A DNA stretch of 64,000 bases from Thermodesulfobacteriota bacterium (GTDB lineage Bacteria; Desulfobacterota; Desulfobacteria; Desulfobacterales; Desulfosudaceae), in contig JBFMDX010000011.1 of assembly GCA_040753795.1 (NCBI GenBank), positions 1 through 64,000 on the forward strand, written 5' to 3'. The translations under genes were made by a program, and so were the position numbers. A model generated the notes under the pieces. It saw only the letters and a program-made list of their open reading frames with translations, made no database searches and was not told where the DNA came from. Of the stretch, positions 1-8,901 are shown piece after piece. Each line of letters opens with the position of its first letter. Position 1 is the first letter of the stretch.

Positions 1-137
1 AGTTCGAATATACAGCTTATCTTTACCGTACTAAAAATCAATCGTTGCGAATTTTCTTAACGCCAATCAAAATCGCAAACAACAAAATCCCTTTTTATAT
101 TCTCTCTTTTAAAAGAAGGCACTTAACAGTGTAATAA
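1..137. other. AT-rich non-coding left edge
   Basis: No convincing open reading frame is visible. The stretch is much more AT-rich than the rest of the window and lies upstream of the integron-type integrase. In integrons the attI site and cassette array normally lie on the 5' side of intI, so this edge could border a cassette array outside the window. No attC-like paired core sites could be recognised by eye. Confidence 0.4.
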
Positions 138-179
138 ATGGAAAATTTTCCATGTTATTGACGCATATAGATGGAAAAA

Positions 180-217
180 TTTCCATTAATTATGGTATTA
201 AACCCCCAAACATGGAA
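180..217 (+). repeat. 38-bp direct repeat, copy 1
   Basis: This 38-bp segment matches 271-308 at 33 of 38 positions by manual alignment. It starts TTTCCATTAATTA and ends AAACATGGAA. The two copies are spaced 91 bp apart, start to start. Confidence 0.75.
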
Positions 218-270
218 AATCTTGCGCCAGTTTTCCATGTTTGACCTTTTCAATATATTTTCCTTGATAT

Positions 271-308
271 TTTCCATTAATTAACATATTAAAGCACCAA
301 ACATGGAA
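271..308 (+). repeat. 38-bp direct repeat, copy 2
   Basis: Second copy of the 180-217 repeat, ending 16 bp before the integrase start codon. Its position means that anything bound here could affect transcription or translation start of the integrase gene. Confidence 0.75.
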
Positions 309-324
309 CGTTGAAAGGGTCATC

Positions 325-1329
325 ATGGAAGATAAACCCAAATTCCGTCCCAATCCCAAACTGAAAATACTGGATCAGGTTCGCCAGGTACTGCGATACC
401 ATCACTACGCCTATCGCACTGAGCACACCTACTGTCACTGGATCAAACGCTACATCTATTACCATGGCGGTAAAACCCACCCCCGGGAATTAAACGAAAA
501 ACACATTGAAAGTTTTTTATCGCATCTGGCCGTCGATGTCAATATCGCGGCCTCGACCCAGCGTCAGGCGTTAAATGCCCTGGTGTTTCTTTACCGTGAG
601 GTGCTGGATATCCCGCTGACGGAAAAAATTTCGCCTGCCAGGACCAAAAGAAGCAGGCGTCCGCCAACGGTCCTGACACAACAGGAGGTCCTTCGGGTTC
701 TTGAGCAGATGACCGGCACCAATGCGCTGATGGCCAGACTGATGTATGGCTCCGGCATGCGCCTGATGGAATGCATCCGCCTGCGCATCCATGATGTTGA
801 CTTCGGTCAGCGGAAAATTTACGTCCGCGGCGGCAAGGGCGGCAAAGACCGGACCACCCTGCTGCCGGCGGGTATCCAGGAAGAACTCCGACGGCATATT
901 GAACGGGTCAAACAAACACACCGGGAGGACCTTGAAGCGGGTTACGGACGGGTATATCTGCCGGGAGCGCTGGACAGAAAATATCCCAACGCGCCTGCCG
1001 AAACCGGTTGGCAGTATGTCTTTCCGGCAAAAGAACTGTCACTGGATCCCCGTTCCGGAGAAAAACGCCGTCACCATGTCATGGAATCCACCCTGCAAAA
1101 AGCCATCAAGATGGCGACGCGCCGGGCCGCTATCGACAAACGGGTCTCCAGTCATACCCTGCGGCACAGTTTCGCCACTCACATGCTGGAAAACGGAGTG
1201 AATATCCGGGTGCTGCAGGAGCTTCTGGGCCATGCCGATGTGAAAACCACTGAAATATACACCCATGTCATGCGCAAAGATATTGATGATCTGCAAAGTC
1301 CGCTGGATCGGTTGCCGGGAGCATCTTAA
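325..1329 (+). CDS. intI: Integron-type tyrosine recombinase (IntI)
   Basis: A 334-residue site-specific tyrosine recombinase. The N-terminal SAM-like DNA-binding domain covers roughly residues 12-105. The catalytic domain shows R146, the HTLR box with H277 and R280, H303 in LLGHADVKTTE, and the nucleophile Y312 in EIYTHVM. The insert around LDRKYPNAPAETGWQYVFPA, before the HxxR box, is the extra segment that separates integron integrases from XerC/D and phage integrases and helps bind folded attC sites. The ATG follows an AAAGGG ribosome site. The dense repeats upstream are described separately. The gene could be a chromosomal integron integrase or an unusual lone relative. Confidence 0.9.
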   Translation: MEDKPKFRPNPKLKILDQVRQVLRYHHYAYRTEHTYCHWIKRYIYYHGGKTHPRELNEKHIESFLSHLAVDVNIAASTQRQALNALVFLYREVLDIPLTEKISPARTKRSRRPPTVLTQQEVLRVLEQMTGTNALMARLMYGSGMRLMECIRLRIHDVDFGQRKIYVRGGKGGKDRTTLLPAGIQEELRRHIERVKQTHREDLEAGYGRVYLPGALDRKYPNAPAETGWQYVFPAKELSLDPRSGEKRRHHVMESTLQKAIKMATRRAAIDKRVSSHTLRHSFATHMLENGVNIRVLQELLGHADVKTTEIYTHVMRKDIDDLQSPLDRLPGAS

Positions 1330-1376
1330 AGCGTCCTGATCATGGCCCGGAGAAACCGCCTTGGAGGACAGCGCCA

Positions 1377-1577
1377 TTACTTTCCGGTCAGCCATAACAG
1401 CAGCGGCAGGCCCAGCAGGGACGCCAGCACGATCAGCCCGGGGAGGCTGATGTAGGCCTTGTACCAGGCGTCTCCCCGGGCATTGGCGGCCCGGGCCTTG
1501 GTCAGAAACCAGTTGCCCAGGGCGATACTGACCATCAGGCAGGCAACCATCTTTGCCAGCAGGATGAGATTGGTCAT
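1377..1577 (-). CDS. Small two-span membrane protein
   Basis: A 66-residue protein with two predicted membrane segments, about residues 5-25 and 45-63, separated by a basic and polar loop. No family is recognised. It is the last gene of the minus-strand ABC transporter cluster and starts 15 bp after the DUF4340 gene, so it is probably co-transcribed. Its place suggests an accessory membrane subunit, which is inference only. Confidence 0.6.
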   Translation of the reverse strand: MTNLILLAKMVACLMVSIALGNWFLTKARAANARGDAWYKAYISLPGLIVLASLLGLPLLLWLTGK

Positions 1578-1592
1578 GGGCGTCTTCCTTTG

Positions 1593-2639
1593 CTATTTCT
1601 CGACTGCCGGGGGTGCGCCCGGGAGAGCATCCGGGGGTATTGCCGGGGGTGCGGCCGGAGCAGCCGGAGCAGCCATCAATTCGGACGGCTTTTTCATGAT
1701 CAGCTCGGCCTGGAAGTCGGACAGGGTGAAGACCGACTTGTTTTCCGAGGAAAGCCCGGCATAACCGTTTTTCTCTTTATCCGCCCCGGCAAACAGGGAA
1801 AGGGTGTAGGTCTTTTTACCGGCCAGGGTAATCGTATAGGCCGGGTTCTTCAGGTCATTTTCCGACCCTTCCGGCAGATACCCGCTGCCTTTAAGAGCGG
1901 ACAACTCACCGAGCAGCTTGTCGATCCGGGCCGGGTCCGGCGGCGACTGGCCGTCAGCAGTCTTCCAGACCGGCTTCTGTTCCGCGGGCGGTGTTGCTGC
2001 CGGCGCTACCTCCCCCTCCTCAGCGACCGGAGCCGGCGCCGCTACCGGCTGTTTTTCCAGTTCCAGCTTCTCGCCGGCCATGTCGATGGCGATCCGCTGG
2101 ATCTCCTGCCGGTCAAAGGCCAGAACCGTCTTGTCCCGCAGGGCCTGGGCGTCCTTGTCAAACGTGTCGTGAATGCTGCCGCCGGCATGATAGACATTGG
2201 GGTCCTGCCCGATCCGGACGAAGGTGTGGTTGTAGGAAGATGCGCGCTTGCCCACCGCCAGTTCCCGGACCGCGGTTTTATCCCCGGACCGGGCGGTCAC
2301 CAGCAGGGCCTTGGCTTCGGAAAGATCATAGCGGTCGTAGTCTTTTGATTCAGATACCAGGGCGGTCAGGGCCAGACCGGAAAGCGCCTCCAGCATGCCC
2401 TTGACCTGGGCCTCATCCGCCGGATACCCGCCGGCGGCAAGGCACCAGCGGCCGTCGACTTTTTCCAGGGTCACCACTTCCCGCCCGGGCCGGCGGATGT
2501 CGATGGCGGTGATGGCCGCCTGTTCCACCGGTTTGACATCCGGCAACTGGTAGTTGACGCGGTCCCTGTCTTTAAGATAGAGATACAGGCAGGCGCCGAT
2601 AATTACCGCCAAAAGAATCAGGTACTCTTTTTTCAGCAT
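1593..2639 (-). CDS. DUF4340 domain protein
   Basis: A 348-residue protein with one N-terminal membrane anchor (about residues 5-22, preceded by MLKKEY) and an extracytoplasmic domain of the DUF4340 type. Phrases typical of the family include the repeated pattern of a short strand, a sidechain-poor turn and a threonine-rich strand, for example VDGRWCLAAGGYPAD. The C-terminus is a low-complexity Ala/Pro tail. DUF4340 proteins commonly sit directly after GldG-like genes, as here, and are thought to belong to the same membrane complex. The start has a clear AAGGAGA ribosome site. Molecular function is not established. Confidence 0.8.
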   Translation of the reverse strand: MLKKEYLILLAVIIGACLYLYLKDRDRVNYQLPDVKPVEQAAITAIDIRRPGREVVTLEKVDGRWCLAAGGYPADEAQVKGMLEALSGLALTALVSESKDYDRYDLSEAKALLVTARSGDKTAVRELAVGKRASSYNHTFVRIGQDPNVYHAGGSIHDTFDKDAQALRDKTVLAFDRQEIQRIAIDMAGEKLELEKQPVAAPAPVAEEGEVAPAATPPAEQKPVWKTADGQSPPDPARIDKLLGELSALKGSGYLPEGSENDLKNPAYTITLAGKKTYTLSLFAGADKEKNGYAGLSSENKSVFTLSDFQAELIMKKPSELMAAPAAPAAPPAIPPDALPGAPPAVEK

Positions 2640-2675
2640 GATCTCTCCTTCTTTTCCGGCCGGCTGGTCATACCG

Positions 2676-4874
2676 CTATTTTGAAAAAAGCATGCGAATT
2701 TGCCGTTTTCTGGACAACCGCCTGGCCCATACCAGACATCCCAGGACGATCACCAGCACCGGCAGTCCGGCAATGTTGCCCCATTTGATCAGGGAACGGA
2801 CCGGGGCGGCGGTTTCATTGATGGGGTTATAGGCCTGCCGTTTGCTTCTCAACTGGGCGATCTTATCACGGTGGTTAAGCGTGTCCAGCAGGTTCATGAT
2901 AAATACGGCGTTGGGCGTCCGGCCTTCCACATCCAGCATGTGATCATACAGCATCTGGGATGAACCCATGACAAATATTCTGGCGCGCTTTCCCTTGGCG
3001 ATGACCTGGCCGCTGGCCGCCACCGGCCGGGCCTTTTCGCCGCCGGCCTTGTTTGTTTCCGCGTCCAGGTTTTCCTCCGTGATGGCCGGGTCTTCCTTTA
3101 CCGGTACCGGCTTGCCGGCAAAATAGCTGGGGAACTCCCCTTCCAGCAGGCAGGCCAGGGGGAAGCTTTTCCGCTCCGCGTCCGGTGAGGGCGGCGGCAT
3201 GAACATGGCGTTCAGGGAAACCGGGCCCTGGTGCTCCCAGGACCGCTTGCTGGAGGAGAAAAGCGTGGTGGCGGTGATACCGTTGGCTTTCAGCGTCTCG
3301 GTCTGCAGTTCCAGCGGCGAAACACTGACCGCCACCAGTCCCTTGATGTTCTTCATGAAGGCGGGCTGATTGTTGATGGTTTCATTTTTAATCAGCGGGG
3401 CGATATATAAAGATTCCTCCCCATCTCCTGTCCGGGGATCCGCCGGACGCTTGAAGCATTCTTCGTCCAGGATTGTCGTCGGCCTGATTTTAACACCGTA
3501 ATGGGCCAGAAGGTTTTCCAGGCCGGTGGAGACGGGAACGGACCGGGGCTGGGCATAGGCCGCCGGCTGACCTTCGGGATAGACCTCCTGGAACTGGTTG
3601 AGAAAAATCGCCAGGTTCCTGCCGCGCATCAGGTACTGGTCGATCTGGAACAGTTCATAATCGGTAAACGGCTCGGTGGGGCTGGCGATGATAAGACATT
3701 CGACGGACTCCCGTCCCAGGTCGTCACCGGCGGGATCGATGTTGAGCCAGGAATAGCTGCGGCCCGTGAGCTGGCGCAGGTTGATGAGGCTGTCATCGGC
3801 GACCGGCTGCTGGCCGAACATGTTGGGCGTGTTGGCGTTGGGCGCGCCGTGGCCGGCCAGGTAACCGAGATCGTCATTGATGCCGACCAGGGATTCCAGG
3901 GACTGATCGATCTGCGCCGACATGTCTTTTTCGTCGGGAAGAGAATAACGCGTGCCGAAAAAAGGCAGGTTCATCACGTTCAGCAGGGGCAGTGTGGCGG
4001 TGCGGCCCTGGTAGCGCATAACCAGGCCGATGACGCCCTGGCCGGCGGCGATGGGGGCCATGTCCGGCTCGGCGATTTCCGGCCACTCCAGCCGGATCAG
4101 ATCCAGGTTTTTGATTTCCTCCTCGCGGCCGGTCGCCTTGACCGGATCGACCACTTCATAATCCAGTTTACCGGCCAGCCGGTCGTTCATGCCGGCCACG
4201 ACCTTGCCGACGCTGTCCGGCAGCCCGGCCAGGTCCTTGAGCCCCATGTAGGGCGCGACCGGATACAGGGAAGACGACAGCACCAGGGAAATATTGATCT
4301 TGCCCGGCAGTCCGGCGAAGGCGCTGACCTTGTCGGCCAGCTTGCGGATAGCGGTGGTGATCTGGTACTCCAGGCCGTCGGTGCTTCTTATGGGGGTGAC
4401 CTTCTCCACCATATCCCCGTAAATGATCACCAGCCCCATGTAGGCTTTTTTCACTTTGACTTCATCGGCTTCTATGTTCTGGACCTGAACGGGAAAAACA
4501 CCGTAATCCTCGGCCAGTTTCTGGTCGGCCGACACCAGGGAATCTTCCTGGCCGTCCCGGGAGGTGACATTGTAAAACTGGTAATTGAAGTTTTTGCCGG
4601 CGCCGGCGGCATACTCCTCCATCAGGTCATGGAGGTACTGCTCGGTGATGTTGTGGGGCGCCGGCAGGTCCCGGGTAAAAAAAATCTTGATGGTCAGCGG
4701 CTCGGATATCCGCGCCAGGGTCTCCCTGGAAGCCGTCGACAGGGAGTACTTGTTGTCGGCCGTCAGGTCCAGGCGAAAGAAGAGAGTGACGCCGACAATA
4801 TTGACCAGCACCACCGCCAGGCAGTAAAGCGCGAATTTGACGTACGGTTGTATTTTCGACTGGGTTGTCTTCAT
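2676..4874 (-). CDS. GldG-like ABC transporter auxiliary protein
   Basis: A 732-residue protein with an N-terminal membrane segment (about residues 12-34), a large extracytoplasmic region and a C-terminal membrane segment near residues 703-722, followed by a short basic tail. The extracytoplasmic part resembles the GldG / ABC-2 associated domain: residues after SLSTASRETLARI and the ITTAIRKLAD segment are typical. The ATG at 4874 is preferred over the GTG six bases upstream because AAGGAG then sits 7 bases away. In Flavobacterium GldG works with GldA and GldF in gliding. In a non-gliding genome the substrate is unknown. Confidence 0.8.
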   Translation of the reverse strand: MKTTQSKIQPYVKFALYCLAVVLVNIVGVTLFFRLDLTADNKYSLSTASRETLARISEPLTIKIFFTRDLPAPHNITEQYLHDLMEEYAAGAGKNFNYQFYNVTSRDGQEDSLVSADQKLAEDYGVFPVQVQNIEADEVKVKKAYMGLVIIYGDMVEKVTPIRSTDGLEYQITTAIRKLADKVSAFAGLPGKINISLVLSSSLYPVAPYMGLKDLAGLPDSVGKVVAGMNDRLAGKLDYEVVDPVKATGREEEIKNLDLIRLEWPEIAEPDMAPIAAGQGVIGLVMRYQGRTATLPLLNVMNLPFFGTRYSLPDEKDMSAQIDQSLESLVGINDDLGYLAGHGAPNANTPNMFGQQPVADDSLINLRQLTGRSYSWLNIDPAGDDLGRESVECLIIASPTEPFTDYELFQIDQYLMRGRNLAIFLNQFQEVYPEGQPAAYAQPRSVPVSTGLENLLAHYGVKIRPTTILDEECFKRPADPRTGDGEESLYIAPLIKNETINNQPAFMKNIKGLVAVSVSPLELQTETLKANGITATTLFSSSKRSWEHQGPVSLNAMFMPPPSPDAERKSFPLACLLEGEFPSYFAGKPVPVKEDPAITEENLDAETNKAGGEKARPVAASGQVIAKGKRARIFVMGSSQMLYDHMLDVEGRTPNAVFIMNLLDTLNHRDKIAQLRSKRQAYNPINETAAPVRSLIKWGNIAGLPVLVIVLGCLVWARRLSRKRQIRMLFSK

Positions 4875-4885
4875 GGACACGCTCC

Positions 4886-5590
4886 TTACTGTTTTTCACA
4901 CAGGGCCAGATAGGCCGCGTACAGGCTGATAAAAACGATACTGGAGAAATAGAGCAGATCCCGGCTGTCCAGAACGCCTTTGGCGATGCTGTCAAAATGG
5001 GATCGAACGGACAGGAACTGGACCACGTCCAGTGCCGGGCCGGGCAGAAAGAACAGCGCGAAATCCAGCATGGTCAACCCGAAGCAGACGGCTGCCGCCA
5101 GGATGAAAGCGATGATCTGGTTCCGGGTCAGGGAGGAGACGAACAGGCCGATGGAAGAAAAGGCCGTGCCCAGCAGCACGGCGCCGATATAGCCGCCGAT
5201 CACCGGCGCCCACTCCAGATCACCGGTTAAGGAAACGGACAGGGCGTAAACAATGGTCGGCATCAGCATCACCGTAATGAAAGCGGCGGCGGCGGCGAGC
5301 TTGGCGATCAGGATCTGCGTCAGGGTCACCGGCAGGGTCAGCAGCATCTCGTAAGAGCCGGTGTTGTATTCCTCGGAAAAAAGTTTCATGGTGACGGCGG
5401 GCGCGATAAAGGAAAACATGTACGGCAGCATTTCAAAAAAATAGGTCAGGGACGCCTGCCCGCGGAGAAAATAGGTGGAAAAAAAAAACCAGCCCGTGAT
5501 CATCAGAAAAATAGCGATGACGATATAGGCGATGGGCGAGACAAAATACGTCTTGAACTCTTTGACGAACATGTTCCGGATCTGGGTCAT
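4886..5590 (-). CDS. ABC-2 type permease, GldF-like
   Basis: A 234-residue integral membrane protein with about six membrane segments. It contains the ABC-2 permease pattern KLFSEEYNTGSYEMLLTLPVT, seen in GldF and NosY-type permeases, near residues 65-85. It lies one base after the ATPase gene and 11 bp before the GldG-like gene, so the three proteins should form one transporter. The start is supported by a GGGAGAG ribosome site. Substrate is unknown; related systems act in export or in membrane remodelling. Confidence 0.85.
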   Translation of the reverse strand: MTQIRNMFVKEFKTYFVSPIAYIVIAIFLMITGWFFFSTYFLRGQASLTYFFEMLPYMFSFIAPAVTMKLFSEEYNTGSYEMLLTLPVTLTQILIAKLAAAAAFITVMLMPTIVYALSVSLTGDLEWAPVIGGYIGAVLLGTAFSSIGLFVSSLTRNQIIAFILAAAVCFGLTMLDFALFFLPGPALDVVQFLSVRSHFDSIAKGVLDSRDLLYFSSIVFISLYAAYLALCEKQ

Positions 5591-5591
5591 G

Positions 5592-6542
5592 TCAACTCTC
5601 CCGGGTCAGTTTTCTGAAGATGTTTTCAAGACTGGGCGTTTCGCTGTAAAACTCCAGCAGATCCCAGTCCTGACGGCGGATGCGGGCATAAATTTCCCGT
5701 CGCGGATCGGAGCCGGCCCGGCACCGGAGCTGCAGCCGGAGTTCACCGGCGGCCTGACCGGTCTCGGCGGGCGGCGCCTCCCGGATATCGCTCACTTCGC
5801 GGACCTCTGCCAGTGCCGGCCGAACCGCTTCCATGACGGCGCCGGTCAGCGTCAGGTGGATATAATAGTCCTGGGACGCTTTCTGCTTCAGGGCGGCGGT
5901 AGGCTCGTCGGCCACGATCTTTCCCTTGTCGATGATAACGATGCGATCGCAGGTGGCCTCGGCCTCGCTCAGGATATGGGTGGAAAAAATGATGGTTTTC
6001 GCCTGGCCGATCCGCCGGATGATGTCCCGGATTTCCACGATCTGGTTGGGATCCAGGCCGGAGGTCGGCTCATCGAGTACCAGCACTTCCGGGTCGTTGA
6101 TCAGGGCGTGAGCCAGGCCCACCCGCTGTTTGTAACCCTTGGACAGTTCCGCCACCGGCTGATGCATGACCTCGCCCAGGGCGCACATGTCGGCCATGGC
6201 GCGGATCCGGTCAAGCCGTTTGCTGCGATCAACGCCCCGCAGCCCGGCGACATAGTCCAGGTAGTCGTACACCAGCATGTCCGGGTACAGGGGGGCCGAT
6301 TCCGGCAGGTAGCCCATCAGCCGCTTGATCGCCAGCATGTCGGTGTCCACGGAAAGGTCCCTGACGCGGATCGAACCCGAAGTAGGCCTCAGAAAACCGG
6401 TCAGCATCCGCAAGGTGGTGGTCTTGCCGGCGCCGTTGGGCCCCAGCAGGCCGAGGATCTCTCCCTGTTGAATGTTCAGATTAATGTGGTTGACCGCGCA
6501 GACATCATCATAATAGCGCGTCAGGTTTTCGACCTGTATCAT
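5592..6542 (-). CDS. ABC transporter ATPase, GldA-like
   Basis: A 316-residue cytoplasmic ATPase. Walker A is GPNGAGKTT at residues 34-42; the signature is ELSKGYKQRVGLAHAL, with LSKGY in place of LSGGQ as is common in ABC-2 exporters; Walker B is VLVLDEPTSGLDPNQ; and the switch histidine lies in IIFSTHILSEAE. A longer reading frame starts upstream, but MIQVENLTRYY at 6542 is chosen because of its AAGGAG ribosome site and because the family begins there. The C-terminal 90 residues are an accessory domain. First gene of the cluster running down to 1377. Confidence 0.9.
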   Translation of the reverse strand: MIQVENLTRYYDDVCAVNHINLNIQQGEILGLLGPNGAGKTTTLRMLTGFLRPTSGSIRVRDLSVDTDMLAIKRLMGYLPESAPLYPDMLVYDYLDYVAGLRGVDRSKRLDRIRAMADMCALGEVMHQPVAELSKGYKQRVGLAHALINDPEVLVLDEPTSGLDPNQIVEIRDIIRRIGQAKTIIFSTHILSEAEATCDRIVIIDKGKIVADEPTAALKQKASQDYYIHLTLTGAVMEAVRPALAEVREVSDIREAPPAETGQAAGELRLQLRCRAGSDPRREIYARIRRQDWDLLEFYSETPSLENIFRKLTRES

Positions 6543-6697
6543 CTTCCGCTCCTTTTCCGAACCCGCGACAAAACGGCCGGATGTTTCGCGATGGGTTGAT
6601 CCGATTCTGCCTGCCGGGGGCAGGCGCCCCCCCGGACGTGGAAAATAGTTAATCATTGTCCGCCGGGATGTCAAGGGGGAGAAAATGATAAAACGGG

Positions 6698-6901
6698 TTA
6701 CGCCTTTCCCGCGCCCACCAGCCGGGCAAAATGTTCAAACGAACGGTCATAGGTTCTTTCCGCCTCATCCGGGAAGCAGCACCCCGGCAGTTGCCGCATC
6801 TTCAGATGATATTGAAGGCACTCACAGCAGGCGCCCTTGCGCGGGCAGGGGTCGTATGAGCAGTTGCAATGTTTCAAGTTCTTTGATTGATGGCATTCCA
6901 T
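6698..6901 (-). CDS. Small Cys-rich protein (DUF6485-like)
   Basis: A 67-residue protein with nine cysteines (residues 3, 12, 14, 19, 25, 26, 28, 41 and 42) and the ordered pattern C-x8-C-x-C-x4-C-x5-CC-x-C followed by LPGCCF and a YDRSFEHF tail. This matches small DUF6485-type proteins of anaerobes as remembered. It probably binds metal or an iron-sulfur cluster, but no biochemical role is known. The start at 6901 has a strong GGAGGAAATC ribosome site; a longer frame upstream lacks one. Monocistronic, divergent from the cyclase gene. Confidence 0.75.
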   Translation of the reverse strand: MECHQSKNLKHCNCSYDPCPRKGACCECLQYHLKMRQLPGCCFPDEAERTYDRSFEHFARLVGAGKA

Positions 6902-7062
6902 GATTTCCTCCTCGATCCGTTGTCTCTGAAATATTTTCAAAATGATCATCAGGGGCCTCATTTTGCGGCGACCATATCACAGCCGGAAAAATATTGACAG
7001 ACAAGGCCGGTATCTGTATAAACAATTTCAATAAAAACAAAATCTTATGCTTCGAGGTCAAC

Positions 7063-8388
7063 GTGTTCATCGACCGTTTCATCGCCGCCCGGCTGAAGGC
7101 GCCTCAGGATTCCTTTGAGGAAGCGTTTCTCTCGGAACTGCTGATCAGCGAAAAACTCCGGCTGACGATTCTGTCCGGGCTGTTTTCCCTGACCGCCGTC
7201 GGCGTTTATTTTTCCCCCGATTTCTTTAAAATCCAGTTCCCGCTCCAGGGCGCCCTTCACGGTCTTCCCCTTCACAAGTGGGTGGCCGGCTTCTGGGCCC
7301 TGGTGGCGCTGTATGAATTTTTCGTCAGTCGCCTGTTCGCCCTGCTGAAAAAAAACAACCGCCAGCCGCCCACCGGCGCGCTTTACATGAACGCCATTGT
7401 CGAAGCCGCCATCCCCACCGGTTGCCTGCATATCGCCTCCCGGCACCTGGGCGCCGACGCCCTGCTCACGCCCCTGCCGTTTGTCTATTTCATCTTTATC
7501 GCCCTTTCGGCCCTGCGGCTGAACTTTATGATTTCCCTGGTCATGGGACTGGTGGCCAGCGTCGGCTATGGCTGGGTCGCCCTGGACATTCTGGCGGGGC
7601 AGCCGGTCACCGGCTGTTTTTCCGCCATGAGCGCCCTTTATATTTACACGGCCAAAAGCGGGGTCCTGCTGATCGTCGGGATGACCGCCGGATTCGTGGG
7701 ATCGCAGATTCGCCGTCGGGTAGTCGGGGTGATGGAGGCCGCCCAGGAGCAGAACCGGATCGAAAAAATTTTCGGCCAGCACGTTTCTCCCGAACTGGTC
7801 GAACGGCTTCTGTCCGGGGAGATGGAGATGGAAAGCGAAACGCGTCAGGTCTGCGTCCTGTTCCTTGATATCCGCGGATTTACCAATTTTTCCCACGCCA
7901 ATACCCCGGAAGCGGTGGTGGCGTACCTGAACACCCTGTTTGACGAAATGATCACCATCATCAACCGGCATCACGGCATCATCAACAAATTCCTGGGTGA
8001 CGGGTTCATGGCGATTTTCGGGGCCCCGGTTTCAACCGGCGACATTCACCGGAACGCGGTCCGGGCGGCCCTGGAGATCACGGCCTGGGTCGACCGGGAA
8101 ACCGCCGCCGACCGGATCCCGCCGACCCGCACCGGCATCGGGATCCATGCCGGCGAAGTCGTCACCGGCCACGTGGGCTCGGAACTGCGGAAGGAGTACA
8201 CCGTCATCGGCGACGCGGTCAACCTGGCGTCGCGGATCGAAAGCCTCAACAAGACCTACGGCACCCGTATCCTGGTGTCGGAAACCGTGTGGGCAGCGGT
8301 CCGGGATGAGGTCAGGTCGACCGGTGAATTCGGCCCCGTTCAGGTCAAGGGACGGAGCGAGCCGATTAAGGTGTATGCGCTGGCCTGA
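7063..8388 (+). CDS. Class III adenylate/guanylate cyclase
   Basis: The N-terminal half has about five or six membrane segments. The C-terminal half is a class III cyclase catalytic domain. Metal-binding aspartates are in LFLDIRGFT and in FLGDGFMAIFG. The base-recognition and transition-state region reads TVIGDAVNLASRIESLNKTYG, with D, N and R present, so the domain looks active, probably making cAMP. A GTG start at 7063 is chosen because GAGGT lies 5 bases upstream; an in-frame TTG at 6994 is the alternative. It is transcribed alone. The membrane part probably senses a signal, but no known sensor domain is recognised. Confidence 0.85.
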   Translation: MFIDRFIAARLKAPQDSFEEAFLSELLISEKLRLTILSGLFSLTAVGVYFSPDFFKIQFPLQGALHGLPLHKWVAGFWALVALYEFFVSRLFALLKKNNRQPPTGALYMNAIVEAAIPTGCLHIASRHLGADALLTPLPFVYFIFIALSALRLNFMISLVMGLVASVGYGWVALDILAGQPVTGCFSAMSALYIYTAKSGVLLIVGMTAGFVGSQIRRRVVGVMEAAQEQNRIEKIFGQHVSPELVERLLSGEMEMESETRQVCVLFLDIRGFTNFSHANTPEAVVAYLNTLFDEMITIINRHHGIINKFLGDGFMAIFGAPVSTGDIHRNAVRAALEITAWVDRETAADRIPPTRTGIGIHAGEVVTGHVGSELRKEYTVIGDAVNLASRIESLNKTYGTRILVSETVWAAVRDEVRSTGEFGPVQVKGRSEPIKVYALA

Positions 8389-8425
8389 CACCTCACCGGA
8401 CATCACGATTTTCAATTCTTGCTAA

Positions 8426-8650
8426 TCAGGCAGAGGCAATCTGATAGATTACCGGGCGATATGAGGGCTGCGGAATGGGCTTACCGTTTGCCTTTGCCGC
8501 CTCCAGCCATGCCCTTTTGGCAAGTTGAACTTCTCGCAATGCGGCGTCAGGTGTCTCTCCGAATGCGGAGCAAGCCTCAAGATCAGGAATATCAGCGATA
8601 TATCCACCGTCATCATCTGAATAAAAAATATTGATGTGATAATCCCGCAT
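8426..8650 (-). CDS. hicB: HicB-type antitoxin
   Basis: A 74-residue protein with the partial RNase H-like HicB fold: the Y-SDDDGGYIADIPDL strand pair, the GETPDAALREV helix and a helix ending KRAWLEAAKANGKPIPQP. It lacks a C-terminal DNA-binding extension, so autoregulation would rely on the N-terminal domain or a partner. Its start codon overlaps the end of hicA, the usual toxin-first order for HicAB. It should neutralise the HicA RNase. Confidence 0.9.
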   Translation of the reverse strand: MRDYHINIFYSDDDGGYIADIPDLEACSAFGETPDAALREVQLAKRAWLEAAKANGKPIPQPSYRPVIYQIASA

Positions 8651-8901
8651 TATGTCTCCTCCAGCGTGAGGTTGTGTTTTTCAACCAGTTTCAGAAACTG
8701 TCGAACCTGATAGGGTTTTGCCTGACCTTTGACTTCCTGAAGATTAACCAGTTCGGGGATGTCGGGTCTGGTTAAAATATGATGGCTGCCTTCAATCCTG
8801 GATATTTCAAAACCAAATCCCGCAGCAAGATTTATCATATCAGAAAATCTGATATTTTTCGACCCACCGATAATTTTTTCCAGTAGTTTTCTTCTGTTCA
8901 T
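8650..8901 (-). CDS. hicA: HicA-type mRNA interferase toxin
   Basis: An 83-residue double-stranded-RNA-binding-like toxin. The FSDMINLAAGFGFEISRIEGSHHI segment carries the catalytic histidine region (H40/H41), and KGQAKPYQVRQFLKLVEKHNL is the C-terminal helix. The ATG at 8901 lies inside the panB stop (ATGA overlap), and the gene then overlaps hicB. A longer frame from 8928 is possible but would run further into panB. HicA cleaves mRNA when HicB is lost. Confidence 0.88.
   Translation of the reverse strand: MNRRKLLEKIIGGSKNIRFSDMINLAAGFGFEISRIEGSHHILTRPDIPELVNLQEVKGQAKPYQVRQFLKLVEKHNLTLEET

Larger units (their letters stand above)
138..308. promoter_or_regulatory. Heptamer array upstream of integrase
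   Basis: The heptamer ATGGAAA, or its complement TTTCCAT, occurs at about 138, 147, 171, 180, 212, 232 and 271, with a near copy (ATGGAAC) at 302. Positions 138-153 form a perfect 16-bp palindrome. Positions 208-219 and 231-242 are perfect 12-bp inverted repeats around an 11-base loop. Such dense sites just 5' of an integrase fit integrase-binding (attI-like) sites or operators controlling it. The exact role is inference. Confidence 0.6.
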
